Shown piece by piece: positions 8,749 to 17,081 of a DNA stretch of 64,000 nt. The DNA comes from Rhizobium gallicum bv. gallicum R602sp. GTDB lineage: Bacteria; Pseudomonadota; Alphaproteobacteria; Rhizobiales; Rhizobiaceae. Made by a program: the position numbers and the translations under genes. The stretch lies in NCBI RefSeq assembly GCF_000816845.1, contig NZ_CP006877.1:1245501-1309500 (forward strand), read 5' to 3'. The notes beneath the pieces were generated by a model, which saw nothing but the letters and a program-made list of their open reading frames with translations, did not search any database and was not told the DNA's origin. Positions within the stretch are counted from its first letter, which is position 1. Each line of letters opens with the position of its first letter.

Positions 8749-9654
8749 TCAGCGGTGACGGACGGCAATGCCCGTCGACAATGCCACGCCGATCCCTGTG
8801 ATGACAGCGGCTGCGATTTCCGCCAGGCCGATTTCCTCGCCCAGCAGGAATCCGCCGCCAAGCGTTGCCAACACCGGCGTGATCGCCGTAAAGGCAGCCG
8901 CCTGCGTGCCGCCCAGCGTTCTGACGGCGGTGCCGTAGGCAACCATGGCGACAAGGCCGGACAGGATGCCCTGGCTTACGAGCTGCAGTCCGAGATCTCC
9001 AGCGCTTGCCCGGGTCAGCGAGGTGCCGAAGCCGGCGGCAAGCGCTGCAATGATCAGGAACGACCAGATGGCGATCAGTGCGCTCGCCTGGACGGCGGTG
9101 AGCCCGCTGCGGCGGAAGGCGTGCGTATAGCTTGCCCAAAGGACGGCGCCGGCCGGCAAAAGCACGAAGCTCGTCCATGGCAGCGATGCATCCGAAAGGC
9201 TCTGCACAAGCAGGATCAGCACGCCGCAGACGATCGCGGCGAGGCCGAGCTTGCGGGTAATATCCGGCCGCTCCCCGAAGATGAATATGCCGATGAGTGC
9301 CGTCGCAAGCGGCATTGAGCCGCCGAGCAGGATGCCCGACGAACCTGCCGGGGTCGCATGGATGGCAAGTGTGGTGACGAGAAAGAAGACAGCGCCTGCG
9401 CCGGACACCATCAATGCCAGCAGATGCAGCGCAACGCCCTTCGGCAGCAGGCCGGTCTTGAGCCAAACGGGCGAAAGGGCAAGCGCAGGAATGCCGTAGC
9501 GGATCAGTCCGATATCGATCGAGCCGAGCGGCGTTGCTGCGCTGTGGCGGGTCGCAAGAAGCCACGTCGCCCAGATGAGCACCGTGACGGTTGCGCCCGC
9601 GTAACCGGCGATGAGGGATGGGGATTTCTGGTTGGCGATGCTGAAGCTGGTCAT
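8749..9654 (-). CDS. EamA/DMT family transporter
   Basis: A 301-residue protein with ten predicted membrane spans in two EamA repeats, as in amino-acid and metabolite exporters of the drug/metabolite transporter superfamily. The ATG at 9654 was chosen because it follows AAAGGAT and gives the normal short N-terminus before the first span (ATVTVLIWATWLLA). The open frame runs on into the neighbouring gene without a credible start. It is divergent from an Lrp/AsnC regulator, a common pairing for amino-acid exporters, so an amino acid is the likeliest substrate. That is inference from context. Confidence 0.88.
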   Translation of the reverse strand: MTSFSIANQKSPSLIAGYAGATVTVLIWATWLLATRHSAATPLGSIDIGLIRYGIPALALSPVWLKTGLLPKGVALHLLALMVSGAGAVFFLVTTLAIHATPAGSSGILLGGSMPLATALIGIFIFGERPDITRKLGLAAIVCGVLILLVQSLSDASLPWTSFVLLPAGAVLWASYTHAFRRSGLTAVQASALIAIWSFLIIAALAAGFGTSLTRASAGDLGLQLVSQGILSGLVAMVAYGTAVRTLGGTQAAAFTAITPVLATLGGGFLLGEEIGLAEIAAAVITGIGVALSTGIAVRHR

Positions 9655-9729
9655 CGGTCTATCCTTTCTTGTCATTCGGTGTGCTGTCCGACCAAGAAAA
9701 AGATAGGCCCGATGGTCAGGGCATGTCCT

Positions 9730-9763
9730 TGCTATCTGTAGCGCCAAAAACATGCTAGTAGCA
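9730..9763. promoter_or_regulatory. Candidate Lrp/AsnC operator repeats
   Basis: Two related inverted repeats lie between the EamA and Lrp genes: TGCTA-tctg-TAGC (9730-9742) and TGCTA-g-TAGCA (9753-9763). Their TGCTA halves are 23 bp apart, about two helical turns, as is usual for Lrp-type octamers that wrap DNA. They are the only strong symmetry in the 136-bp divergent region. Ownership by the adjacent regulator is inferred. Confidence 0.4.
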
Positions 9764-9790
9764 ATAATCTGCCAACAGTAAGGGCTGAAA

Positions 9791-10273
9791 TTGGAAAATA
9801 TGCCAAATCTTGATAAATTCGATCTGGCCATCCTCGAATGCCTGCAGGAGGATGCACGCGCCACCAACGTCGAAATCGCCGAAAAGGTAAACCTCTCGCC
9901 GTCGCCCTGCCTGCGGCGGATCCGCAACCTGGAAAAAGCAGGTGTGATCCGCGGCTACCGCGCCGATATCGACCGAAAGGAAGTGGGGCTGGGGCTGACG
10001 GTCTTCGTCGAGTTCAAAGTGGCCCATCACAGCCGTGAGAATTCGCAATCCCAGCAGGCGGCCCTCCTTGCGATCCCGGAGATCGTTTCCTGTTTCCTGA
10101 TTTCTGGAAGCGCGGATTTTCTGGCAGAGGTCGTGGTGGAGGATCTTGCTGCCTACGAGCGGCTTCTCACCGATACCTTGCTGACGCTGCCGAACGTCAG
10201 CGATATCCGCTCGAACTTTGCAATCCGCAGCATGAAGACCCACGGGCCTTTGAAGCTGCCCAGGGGGAGGTAG
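9791..10273 (+). CDS. Lrp/AsnC family transcriptional regulator
   Basis: A 160-residue regulator with an N-terminal winged helix-turn-helix (LDKFDLAILECLQEDARATN, then VEIAEKVNLSPSPCLRRI) and a C-terminal RAM effector domain. Two starts are possible: TTG at 9791, preceded at good spacing by AAGGG, and ATG at 9800, giving 157 residues but with the Shine-Dalgarno about 15 nt away. The Shine-Dalgarno favours TTG. Such proteins usually sense amino acids. The divergent EamA exporter is the likely target, giving an export system responsive to its own substrate. Confidence 0.92.
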   Translation: MENMPNLDKFDLAILECLQEDARATNVEIAEKVNLSPSPCLRRIRNLEKAGVIRGYRADIDRKEVGLGLTVFVEFKVAHHSRENSQSQQAALLAIPEIVSCFLISGSADFLAEVVVEDLAAYERLLTDTLLTLPNVSDIRSNFAIRSMKTHGPLKLPRGR

Positions 10274-10320
10274 ATCTGCACGCTCGCCAAGTCAGCCGGT
10301 GAGGCAGACGGAGGCAACAT

Positions 10321-10545
10321 GTGAGCGAGCCTTGGTGGTGCCGAGAGCTCACCGTGGATTTTCTGTCCTTGTGACAGGAATCCAGCCATGGGGCTCCGCC
10401 CGTGACCCTTTGCATGGCGCTGCTGGATCCGACACGGCAACGTTGTGCATGCCGCTCGTCTCCTTGCTCGCTCCTTCGTCGCTCAACCCTTACCCGCTCT
10501 GAGGACGAGCCACCCAGTCCCCTTCTTTGCCAGAAGAAGGAAAAT
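10321..10545. repeat. Rhizobial intergenic repeat with hairpin
   Basis: This gene-free block lies between the convergent Lrp and mgtE genes. It contains a nested inverted repeat: TGGATT (10355-10360) with AATCCA (10379-10384), and inside it CTGTC (10363-10367) with GACAG (10373-10377). The style, a CTGGATTCCTGTGACA-like core followed by text such as CTCGTCTCCTTGCTCGCTCC, is one I associate with dispersed repeats of Rhizobium genomes. No open frame here is convincing. Boundaries are approximate and there is no second copy in the window. Confidence 0.45.
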
Positions 10546-10552
10546 AGCCTGC

Positions 10553-11929
10553 CTAAAGCAACGTCCCGCTAAGGATGAGCAGGGCCACGGAGAAGTAGAT
10601 CACCAGGCCGGTCACGTCGACCAGCGTCGCGACGAACGGTGCCGACGCGCTGGCGGGGTCCAGGCGAAGCCTTTGCAGCAGGAACGGCAGCATCGAGCCG
10701 CAGAGCGAGCCGAAGGTGACGATGCCGATCAGCGCGGCGAAGACGGTGAGGCCGACGAGCAGCCAATGCTCGCCGTAGTCGTAGAGGCCGATTTTCTGCC
10801 ACAGCACGATGCGGCCGAAGCCGACGAGCCCGAGGATGGTGCCAAGCACGACACCGGTCGGCAACTCGTGCAAGAGCACGCGCCACCAATCCGAAAGCTT
10901 GAGCTCGCCGAGCGCCAGGGCACGAATGATGAGCGACGTCGCCTGCGATCCGGAATTGCCGCCCGAGCTCATGATGAGAGGGACGAAGAGCGTCAGCACG
11001 ATCGCCTTCTCCAACTCCCCTTCGAAATACTGCATGGCGCTTGCCGTCAGCATCTCGCCGAGGAAAAGGGCCGAAAGCCAGCCGGCCCGTTTGCGGATCA
11101 TGCCGAAAAAGCCGATCTTCATGTAAGGCTTGCCGAGGGCTTCCATACCGCCGAACTTCTGGGCGTCCTCGGTCGTATCCGCGATCATCGTGTCGATAAC
11201 GTCATCGACGGTGACGATGCCGAGCATGTGGCCGTCGTCGCTGACGACCGGCAGCGCCAGCAGATTATGCTTGCGGATCAGCCGGGCGACGTCCTCCTGC
11301 GTCATCAGCGGATCGCAGCGAACGAGGCCGCCCTTGTGCGCGACGGAGAAAACCGAAGCCTGCGGTTCGCCGGTGATGAGGCGGCGCAGTGTCACGACAT
11401 TGGTCAGCCGCTGCGTTGCCGCGTCGAGGACGTAGATCGCATAGACCGTCTCGCGCGAGCGCTCGACCTGGCGAACATGGTCGAGCGTCTCGGCAACGGT
11501 CCAGGCGTCCGGCACGCTGACGAACTCAGTCGTCATGATGCTGCCGGCCGTGCGCGGCGGATAGCCCATCAGGTGCTTGACGGCGAGCGCTGTCGTGCGG
11601 TCGAGCTTTGTAAAGAGGATCGCGCGGGAATCCTCGTCCAATTCATGGAAGAGATCGGCGACACGATCGTTTGCGGTGGCGTTGAGCAGCCGCGCGGCAT
11701 GCTCGACCGGCATCTCGGCGAGGATTGCGGCAGCGTTGTGCAGCTCCGGCCTGGCGAGAATGCGGACGGCCTTCTGCTGCGGAAGCGTGGTGAGGACGGC
11801 CGCTGCCTCCGGGATGTCGAGTATGTTGAGACGCTCGACGCGCTCTGCGGTGGTGACCGCTCCGAGGCTGTCGTGGGTGAAGAAACGGGCAGCATGGCCT
11901 GCCCGCAGGGGGAAGCGATTGATGTTCAC
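10553..11929 (-). CDS. mgtE: Magnesium transporter MgtE
   Basis: A 458-residue Mg2+ channel/transporter of normal length. The order is an N-terminal MgtE superhelical domain (about residues 25-130, with repeats such as LNILDIPEAAAVLTTLPQ), a CBS pair (about 135-255, TVDDVIDTMIADTTED at its end) that senses cytosolic Mg2+, a plug helix, and five membrane spans. The conserved pore segment GGNSGSQATSLIIRALALGE is intact. The start is GTG at 11929 with GGCGAG upstream. The gene lies 267 bp downstream of a dehydrogenase in the same orientation and probably has its own promoter; I do not see an M-box riboswitch there. Confidence 0.95.
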   Translation of the reverse strand: MNINRFPLRAGHAARFFTHDSLGAVTTAERVERLNILDIPEAAAVLTTLPQQKAVRILARPELHNAAAILAEMPVEHAARLLNATANDRVADLFHELDEDSRAILFTKLDRTTALAVKHLMGYPPRTAGSIMTTEFVSVPDAWTVAETLDHVRQVERSRETVYAIYVLDAATQRLTNVVTLRRLITGEPQASVFSVAHKGGLVRCDPLMTQEDVARLIRKHNLLALPVVSDDGHMLGIVTVDDVIDTMIADTTEDAQKFGGMEALGKPYMKIGFFGMIRKRAGWLSALFLGEMLTASAMQYFEGELEKAIVLTLFVPLIMSSGGNSGSQATSLIIRALALGELKLSDWWRVLLHELPTGVVLGTILGLVGFGRIVLWQKIGLYDYGEHWLLVGLTVFAALIGIVTFGSLCGSMLPFLLQRLRLDPASASAPFVATLVDVTGLVIYFSVALLILSGTLL

Positions 11930-12196
11930 TGGCTCGCCTTTCCGTCGATCCGCCGCAGCGTCCGGCGGGCGAGCCCGACAGGAGTCGGTCAGCGCACGGC
12001 GGCCGCGTACGGCAAGGGCAATCGACTGCTACTGTCGCTTGGCATCGGGTTGGCTCCGTTGATTTTCCGCGGAAAAGGGCTGTCATCCGCGTGCCGTAAG
12101 ACCTGCTCCTCCGATCGAGAAAAGTCAAGCGGCGTTGGTTTGTGAGTACAATGGCGCACACGGGGTGCGGCAATATGCGTGGATTATCGATGCTGG

Positions 12197-13210
12197 TCAG
12201 AAGCCGGCGAGTACTGCCTTGCCCTTCATCCTGCCGCTCTCGACCATCGAATGCGCCTTCTTCATATTGGCGGCATTGATCGCACCGACGATTTCGCTGA
12301 GTGTCGTGCGGATATTGCCGGCATCGACAAGCTCCGACACCTTGTTGAGGAGGTTATGCTGCTCGATCATATCGGGCGTCGAAAAGAGCGGCCGTGTGAA
12401 CATCAGCTCCCAATGCACCGAAACGGCCTTGCGCTTGAAGGGCACGACGTCGAGGGACTTCGGATCGTCGATCAGCGCGAAACGGCCCTGCGGTGCGATC
12501 GCCTCGACGATGTCGGGGATGTGGCTGTCGGTGTTGGTTGTCGAGAAGATGAAGCCGGGAGCCCCGATGCCGAGAGCCGCAACCTGCGGGGCGATCGGCT
12601 TCGAGTGATCGACGACGTGGTGCGCGCCAAGTTCCTTCACCCAGACCTGTGTTTCGGGACGGGAGGCGGTTGCGATGACTGTCAGATCGGTCAGCGCCCG
12701 GGCGATCTGGATGGCAATCGAGCCGACGCCGCCGGCACCGCCGATGACGAGGAGAGCGCGAGCAGCGCCCGGCACCGCGTCGTGAATCTTCAATCGGTCG
12801 AACAGTGCTTCATAGGCGGTGATCGAAGTCAGCGGCAGTGCGGCGGCGGCCGCGAAATCGAGGCTCTTCGGCTTTCGCCCAACGATACGCTCGTCAACGA
12901 GATGGAATTCTGCGTTCGAGCCCGGGCGATCGATCGCACCGGCATAGTACACCTCGTCTCCGGGCTTGAAGAGCGTGACATCCGGACCCACGGCCTTGAC
13001 GATGCCGGCTGCGTCCCAGCCGAGAACCTTCACTTCACCTGCCGGTGGTGCCGAATGTACACGCACTTTCACATCGACCGGATTGACGGAGACGGCCTTG
13101 ATCTCGACGAGCAGGTCATGTCCGGTCGCCTTGGGAACGGGCAGGTCGACATCGATCAGCGATGTCTCGGCGGAAATGGGCTGCGGGACCTTGTAGGCGA
13201 CGGCGCGCAT
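12197..13210 (-). CDS. Zinc-binding-type alcohol dehydrogenase family protein (MDR, quinone oxidoreductase-like)
   Basis: A 337-residue medium-chain dehydrogenase/reductase. The ATG at 13210 has a perfect GGAGG. The catalytic-domain motif [26 protein letters not shown] and the NAD(P) loop [14 protein letters not shown] are clear. The Cys/His zinc ligands of classical alcohol dehydrogenases are not evident in the N-terminal part, which fits NADPH-dependent quinone or enone reductases. It is divergent from an HxlR-family regulator. In several bacteria, HxlR proteins such as YodB and QorR control quinone or aldehyde reductases, so a detoxification role for electrophiles is likely but inferred. 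Confidence 0.9.
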   Translation of the reverse strand: MRAVAYKVPQPISAETSLIDVDLPVPKATGHDLLVEIKAVSVNPVDVKVRVHSAPPAGEVKVLGWDAAGIVKAVGPDVTLFKPGDEVYYAGAIDRPGSNAEFHLVDERIVGRKPKSLDFAAAAALPLTSITAYEALFDRLKIHDAVPGAARALLVIGGAGGVGSIAIQIARALTDLTVIATASRPETQVWVKELGAHHVVDHSKPIAPQVAALGIGAPGFIFSTTNTDSHIPDIVEAIAPQGRFALIDDPKSLDVVPFKRKAVSVHWELMFTRPLFSTPDMIEQHNLLNKVSELVDAGNIRTTLSEIVGAINAANMKKAHSMVESGRMKGKAVLAGF

Positions 13211-13263
13211 GGAAACCTCCACTGTTCGTTGCATGGAGGCTAGATGCGTCTTATGTTCAAAGA

Positions 13264-13308
13264 GTGCAAGAATGCACAAATTCTGTACATAGTACCAAAA
13301 AGGATACT
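13264..13308. promoter_or_regulatory. Candidate HxlR operator region
   Basis: Two inverted repeats sit in the 104-bp divergent region. GTGCA-agaa-TGCAC spans 13264-13277, and AGTA-N10-TACT spans 13291-13308, only 6 bp before the HxlR start codon. HxlR/QorR-type operators are commonly short inverted repeats with TAC/GTA halves, so the second is the better candidate. Binding at that place would block translation-proximal transcription of the regulator itself. Confidence 0.4.
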
Positions 13309-13314
13309 GTAAAA

Positions 13315-13707
13315 ATGTCGTTGCCCCGCGCCAAGCTGACGAAGAATTTCCCCGGCTGTCCGGTCGAGGCGACGCTGAGCTATCTTGATGGAAAATGGAA
13401 AGGCGTCATTCTGTTCCACCTCATGGACGGAACGTTGCGCTTCAACGAATTGCGCCGGAAGCTGCCGGCGGTGACACAGCGCATGCTGACCAAGCAGCTG
13501 CGGGAACTGGAAGGCTCCGGCCTCGTCTCGCGCACGGTCTATCCAGTCGTGCCGCCGCGTGTGGAATATGCGCTGACGCCGCTTGGCGACACGCTGAAGC
13601 CGGTCATCCGCGCACTGGCGGCCTGGGGCGAAGAATATGTCTTCTGCCGCCCGGAAGGCCACGAACTGCGCGATCCTTCATGCGCGCCGGCTGCGCTCCA
13701 GGCGTAG
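13315..13707 (+). CDS. HxlR family winged-helix regulator
   Basis: A 130-residue MarR-like winged helix protein. The ATG at 13315 begins [11 protein letters not shown]; longer readings would run back into the divergent dehydrogenase. The family signature is present: [18 protein letters not shown] with Cys15 at the position used for redox or electrophile sensing in YodB/QorR, then [21 protein letters not shown] as the recognition helix region. It probably represses the divergent reductase until Cys15 is modified. Its end overlaps the convergent MFS gene by 30 bp. Confidence 0.92.
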   Translation: MSLPRAKLTKNFPGCPVEATLSYLDGKWKGVILFHLMDGTLRFNELRRKLPAVTQRMLTKQLRELEGSGLVSRTVYPVVPPRVEYALTPLGDTLKPVIRALAAWGEEYVFCRPEGHELRDPSCAPAALQA

Positions 13708-14895
13708 CGACGCGGCGTAGACGAAGAGGCCGAACAAGGACAGCACGGCGCCGACATAACCCGTCGCCGCAAAGCCGTAGTTCCAGGCGATCACAAGGCC
13801 GCCGAGCCAGGCGCCGAGTGCATTGGCGATGTTGAAGGCAGAGTGGTTCGAGGCGGCGGCAAGCGTTTGCGCATCGGCGGCGACGTCCATCAGCCGGGTT
13901 TGCAGCGCAGGACCGGCCGCAAAGCCGCAGCCGACGAGGAACACGCAGATCGCCAGCATAATGGGGCTAGATGCCGTCAGTGAAAACAGCGTCAGCACGA
14001 CGATGTTGAAGACCAGCGAGCCGCCGATCGTTCCCATGATCGATTTGTCGGCGAGCCATGAGCCGACGATGTTGCCGGCATTCATGCCGACGCCGAAAAG
14101 GACCATCATAACGGCAACCATGCTCTCCGGCAGCATCGCGACCTTCACGGTGGTACCGGCGATATAGCTGAACATAGCGAACATGCCGCCATAGCCGACG
14201 GCTGCGATGCCGAGCGTCAAGAGCACCTGCGGACGCTTGAAGGCGCCGAGCTCGCGCAGGAAGCTGGCACCGTCCGCGACCTGGTCGCGCGGCACGTAGT
14301 ACCAGATGAGCGCCACGGTCACGAGGCCGATGACGCCGACGGAGGTGAAGGCTGCGCGCCAGTCGAGCGACTGACCGAAGAAGGTAGCGAGTGGCGTGCC
14401 GAGCAGGGTTGCAATCGTCAGACCGAGCATCACCCGGCCGACGGTTCGCGCTCGCTTGTGCACCGGCACCATCGAAGCAGCGACAATCGCCGCGACGCCG
14501 AAATAGGCGCCGTGCGGCAGGCCGGTGATGAAGCGCATCACGGTGAAGATCTCGAAGGTTGGGGCCAGTGCGCTCAAGATGTTGCCGACCGCGAAAATGC
14601 CCATCAACAGCAGAAGCAGTGAGCGGCGTGTCATCTTGGCGGCGAGGACCGCGATCACCGGTGCGCCGATGACGACCCCGAGCGCATAGGCGCTGATGAC
14701 GTAACCCGCCTGCGGGGTCGTGACCGAAAACGTGTCCGCCACATTCGGCAGCAGGCCCATGATGGCGAATTCGCCGGTGCCGATCCCGAAGCCGCCGCAG
14801 GCGAGCGCCAGCTGCACCAGGGCGATCGCCATCGGCGAAAGGGCTTCGCAAGCCGGAGCGGAATCGATGGAATCGTCTACGGCGATCTGGCTCAC
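13678..14895 (-). CDS. MFS transporter (AraJ/sugar-efflux-like)
   Basis: A 405-residue major facilitator with twelve predicted spans. The start is GTG at 14895, preceded by CAGGAG at 6 nt; it gives a short cytoplasmic tail before the first span ([26 protein letters not shown]), which is the signature of the AraJ/YdhP/NepI efflux branch. Another family sign is [25 protein letters not shown] between TM2 and TM3. The substrate is unknown: arabinose-like sugars, purine nucleosides and drugs are all reported for relatives. It overlaps the convergent HxlR gene tail-to-tail by 30 bp. Confidence 0.88.
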   Translation of the reverse strand: MSQIAVDDSIDSAPACEALSPMAIALVQLALACGGFGIGTGEFAIMGLLPNVADTFSVTTPQAGYVISAYALGVVIGAPVIAVLAAKMTRRSLLLLLMGIFAVGNILSALAPTFEIFTVMRFITGLPHGAYFGVAAIVAASMVPVHKRARTVGRVMLGLTIATLLGTPLATFFGQSLDWRAAFTSVGVIGLVTVALIWYYVPRDQVADGASFLRELGAFKRPQVLLTLGIAAVGYGGMFAMFSYIAGTTVKVAMLPESMVAVMMVLFGVGMNAGNIVGSWLADKSIMGTIGGSLVFNIVVLTLFSLTASSPIMLAICVFLVGCGFAAGPALQTRLMDVAADAQTLAAASNHSAFNIANALGAWLGGLVIAWNYGFAATGYVGAVLSLFGLFVYAASLRLERSRRA

Positions 14896-15209
14896 GCGAG
14901 CTCCTGAGGCATGTCTGCAGGGCAAACCATCCGAATTGCGGGCGCTGAGGCGGAGGTCGGCCGTTTTATGGCGGGAGACGGAGATCAAGAGTCTCCATCA
15001 TTGAAATCATGGGTGATTGCACCGTCAGCGTCGAGTGCATTTTTCGCAGTGCAGCGTCCTGCTATGCGCATACGCGCATTGCAATATTTGCTCTTGGACG
15101 CCTCGCAGTTACGTCGGTCACAGTGCATGCCGCGCTTGAAAACGAAGAGGGTCCAACCATCTTAAGGGGCACTGACTGAGACGCCACGACGCGAGGAACG
15201 GCACGCCTG
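14896..15209. other. Divergent intergenic region, no gene seen
   Basis: This 314-bp gap between the MFS gene and the lipid kinase gene holds no credible open frame. A perfect inverted repeat ATGCGC-atac-GCGCAT (15064-15079) stands about 130 bp upstream of the kinase start and could be a regulator site. I see no other structure. Confidence 0.4.
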
Positions 15210-16154
15210 ATGAAGCTTGTAGGTTTTTTCAATAAAGACGGTGGTACCTTCCGCACCACCGATATGGAGGCCTACGAAAAGCGGGCAGAGGCGACCTTCC
15301 GAGAAGCCGGACATGACTTCGAGGCCATCGTCTTTTCCGGCAAGGAGATCGTTCCCGCGATGGAGCGGGCCGCCCGGCGCGACGATATCGACGGCATCGT
15401 CGCGGGCGGCGGTGACGGCACGATTTCGGCAGCGGCCTCGATTGCCTGGAAGAACGGCGTCGCCCTCGGTGTCGTCCCGGCCGGAACCATGAACCTCTTT
15501 GCCCGCTCGCTGAAAGTGCCGCTCGATATCTGGCAGGCGCTGGATGTGTTGGCCACCGGCGAGGTCGATCATGTCGACATTGCTAGCGCCAACGGCCGGC
15601 CCTTTATCCATCAGTTCTCGGCAGGGCTTCATGCGCGCATGGTGCGATACCGCAACTCCTTCACCTATCGCTCCCGTTTCGGCAAGATGCGCGCCAGCGT
15701 CCGCGCAGCCTTCGGCGTAGTGCTCAACCCGCCGGAATTCGAAGTCGAATTCCAGGCGCTCGGCGTGCGCGAGACGCGCCGCGTATCGGCCGTTTCGGTC
15801 TCCAACAATCCCTTCGGCGAGAACGCGCTTCTTTACGCCGATAACCTGCGCAGCGGCGAGCTTGGCTTTTACACCGCAAAACCGCTGAAGCCGATCGGCG
15901 TCGCCCGTCTTGCCGTCGATATGCTGCGGGGCAAGGTGCGCGAAAATGCCGACGTGATGGTGATGCATCCGGCCGAAGTACATCTGCATTTCCCGAAGCT
16001 GAGGGCAAAGGCCAATTGCGTCATGGACGGCGAGCTTTTGCCGCTCGAACGCGACATTGCCATCAAGCTGCATCCCGAAGAGCTGAAGGTGCTGGTCAAG
16101 CAGGGCCTTGCCGCGCAGGTCAATGAGGCCGAGCGGCGGGAGCCTGCGGCTTAG
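15210..16154 (+). CDS. Diacylglycerol kinase family lipid kinase (YegS/BmrU/DagK-like)
   Basis: A 314-residue member of the DAGK catalytic-domain family. The ATP-binding glycine motif GGGDGTISAAAS is near residue 66, followed by GVVPAGTMNLFARSLKVP, both diagnostic. The C-terminal beta-sandwich region holds DGELLPLERDIAI, typical for the lipid-binding half. The family phosphorylates diacylglycerol or similar membrane lipids on the cytoplasmic face; YegS acts on phosphatidylglycerol. The exact lipid cannot be assigned here. The gene is monocistronic and its end overlaps the convergent cyclase gene by 35 bp. Confidence 0.93.
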   Translation: MKLVGFFNKDGGTFRTTDMEAYEKRAEATFREAGHDFEAIVFSGKEIVPAMERAARRDDIDGIVAGGGDGTISAAASIAWKNGVALGVVPAGTMNLFARSLKVPLDIWQALDVLATGEVDHVDIASANGRPFIHQFSAGLHARMVRYRNSFTYRSRFGKMRASVRAAFGVVLNPPEFEVEFQALGVRETRRVSAVSVSNNPFGENALLYADNLRSGELGFYTAKPLKPIGVARLAVDMLRGKVRENADVMVMHPAEVHLHFPKLRAKANCVMDGELLPLERDIAIKLHPEELKVLVKQGLAAQVNEAERREPAA

Positions 16155-16986
16155 CTTGCCTCTTCACGCCAGCATCCGCCCAGTCGCATTGGAATGCCAG
16201 CACGGGCTTCGAAAATCCTTTCAATCGCCGCCGCGTCGCATGCGTGAAAAGATCAGCGGTGCCGTACTCCCGAAAAATATTCTCCGACACGAGGATATGA
16301 TCGCCGGAGGCGGCCGCGCACAGGCGTGCTGCAAGCTGCACAGTGGAGCCGAACAGGTCGTTGCTGTCCTCGACGGGCTCGCCGCAATCCAGTCCGATGC
16401 GAACATGAATCGGCTCGGGGTTTCCGCGGTTGTAACGTTTGAATTCCTGCTGGATCGTCCTGGCGCAATCGACTGCTGCGGCCGTCGAGGCGAATGTCGC
16501 CATGATGCCGTCGCCGGTATGCTTCACCTCGCGGCCTGAGGAGTGGCTGAGGCATCTGTGCACGATCGAGTCATGCGCCCTGACCAGTTCGGTCGCCATG
16601 CGGTCGCCAAGGCGCGACGTCATCGCGGTCGAGCCGACGATGTCGGTGAACAGGATGGCGCGGTGGCCGGAATCCATCTCACCTGAGGCCTGTCCTGGCG
16701 CCGGCTCGGGGTCGTGAATTCGGCCAAGAAACGCCTCGACCGCCGACAACGCGACCTCGACAACCTCGCCGGCGACGAAGCCATGGGCTTCACGGTGCAC
16801 GCATTGAGCGGTTTCCGCGTCTGGCGCGTCCACCAGGCAAAATGCGGTCCCGCGCCGCTGGTCGAACCAGTAGGTGAGGAACTTGACACCGTAGCGGTCC
16901 TGAATTTCGAGATCCCTGCGATGGGCCTCGGCAACGTCGGCGGCTGTGGTTCCCGTGAGTTCATGCCGGTCCATGAAGATAGCCAT
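16120..16986 (-). CDS. DUF4242-class III adenylate/guanylate cyclase fusion
   Basis: A 288-residue protein. Residues 1-95 are a DUF4242 domain, a small ferredoxin-like fold (MAIFMDRHEL, then AEAHRRDLEIQDRYGVKFLTYWF). Residues 105-270 are a class III cyclase domain. Metal ligands Asp115 (ILFTDIVGST) and Asp159 (HTGDGIMATF) and Lys155 are present. In the DxxGxxVNxAAR motif the protein reads DLFGSTVQLAARL: the transition-state Asn is Gln217, while Arg221 is kept. Gln at this site occurs in other bacterial cyclases, so activity is possible but unproven. No membrane span or HAMP domain is present. It lies 95 bp downstream of the PuuA-like gene in the same direction. Confidence 0.88.
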   Translation of the reverse strand: MAIFMDRHELTGTTAADVAEAHRRDLEIQDRYGVKFLTYWFDQRRGTAFCLVDAPDAETAQCVHREAHGFVAGEVVEVALSAVEAFLGRIHDPEPAPGQASGEMDSGHRAILFTDIVGSTAMTSRLGDRMATELVRAHDSIVHRCLSHSSGREVKHTGDGIMATFASTAAAVDCARTIQQEFKRYNRGNPEPIHVRIGLDCGEPVEDSNDLFGSTVQLAARLCAAASGDHILVSENIFREYGTADLFTHATRRRLKGFSKPVLAFQCDWADAGVKRQAKPQAPAARPH

Positions 16987-17081
16987 TTGCGCGCTCCTTT
17001 CGGAAACCTCCGCTTACAGGACGGTTCATTCTACGACTTGGACACCGCCCGGTCCACCTTTGAGATGGCTGCCGGCAGGCC

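Noticed and set aside
11930..12196. A magnesium riboswitch (M-box) upstream of mgtE
   Set aside because: The 267-bp region has no recognisable M-box core or long helices; alphaproteobacterial mgtE genes are not known to me to carry one.
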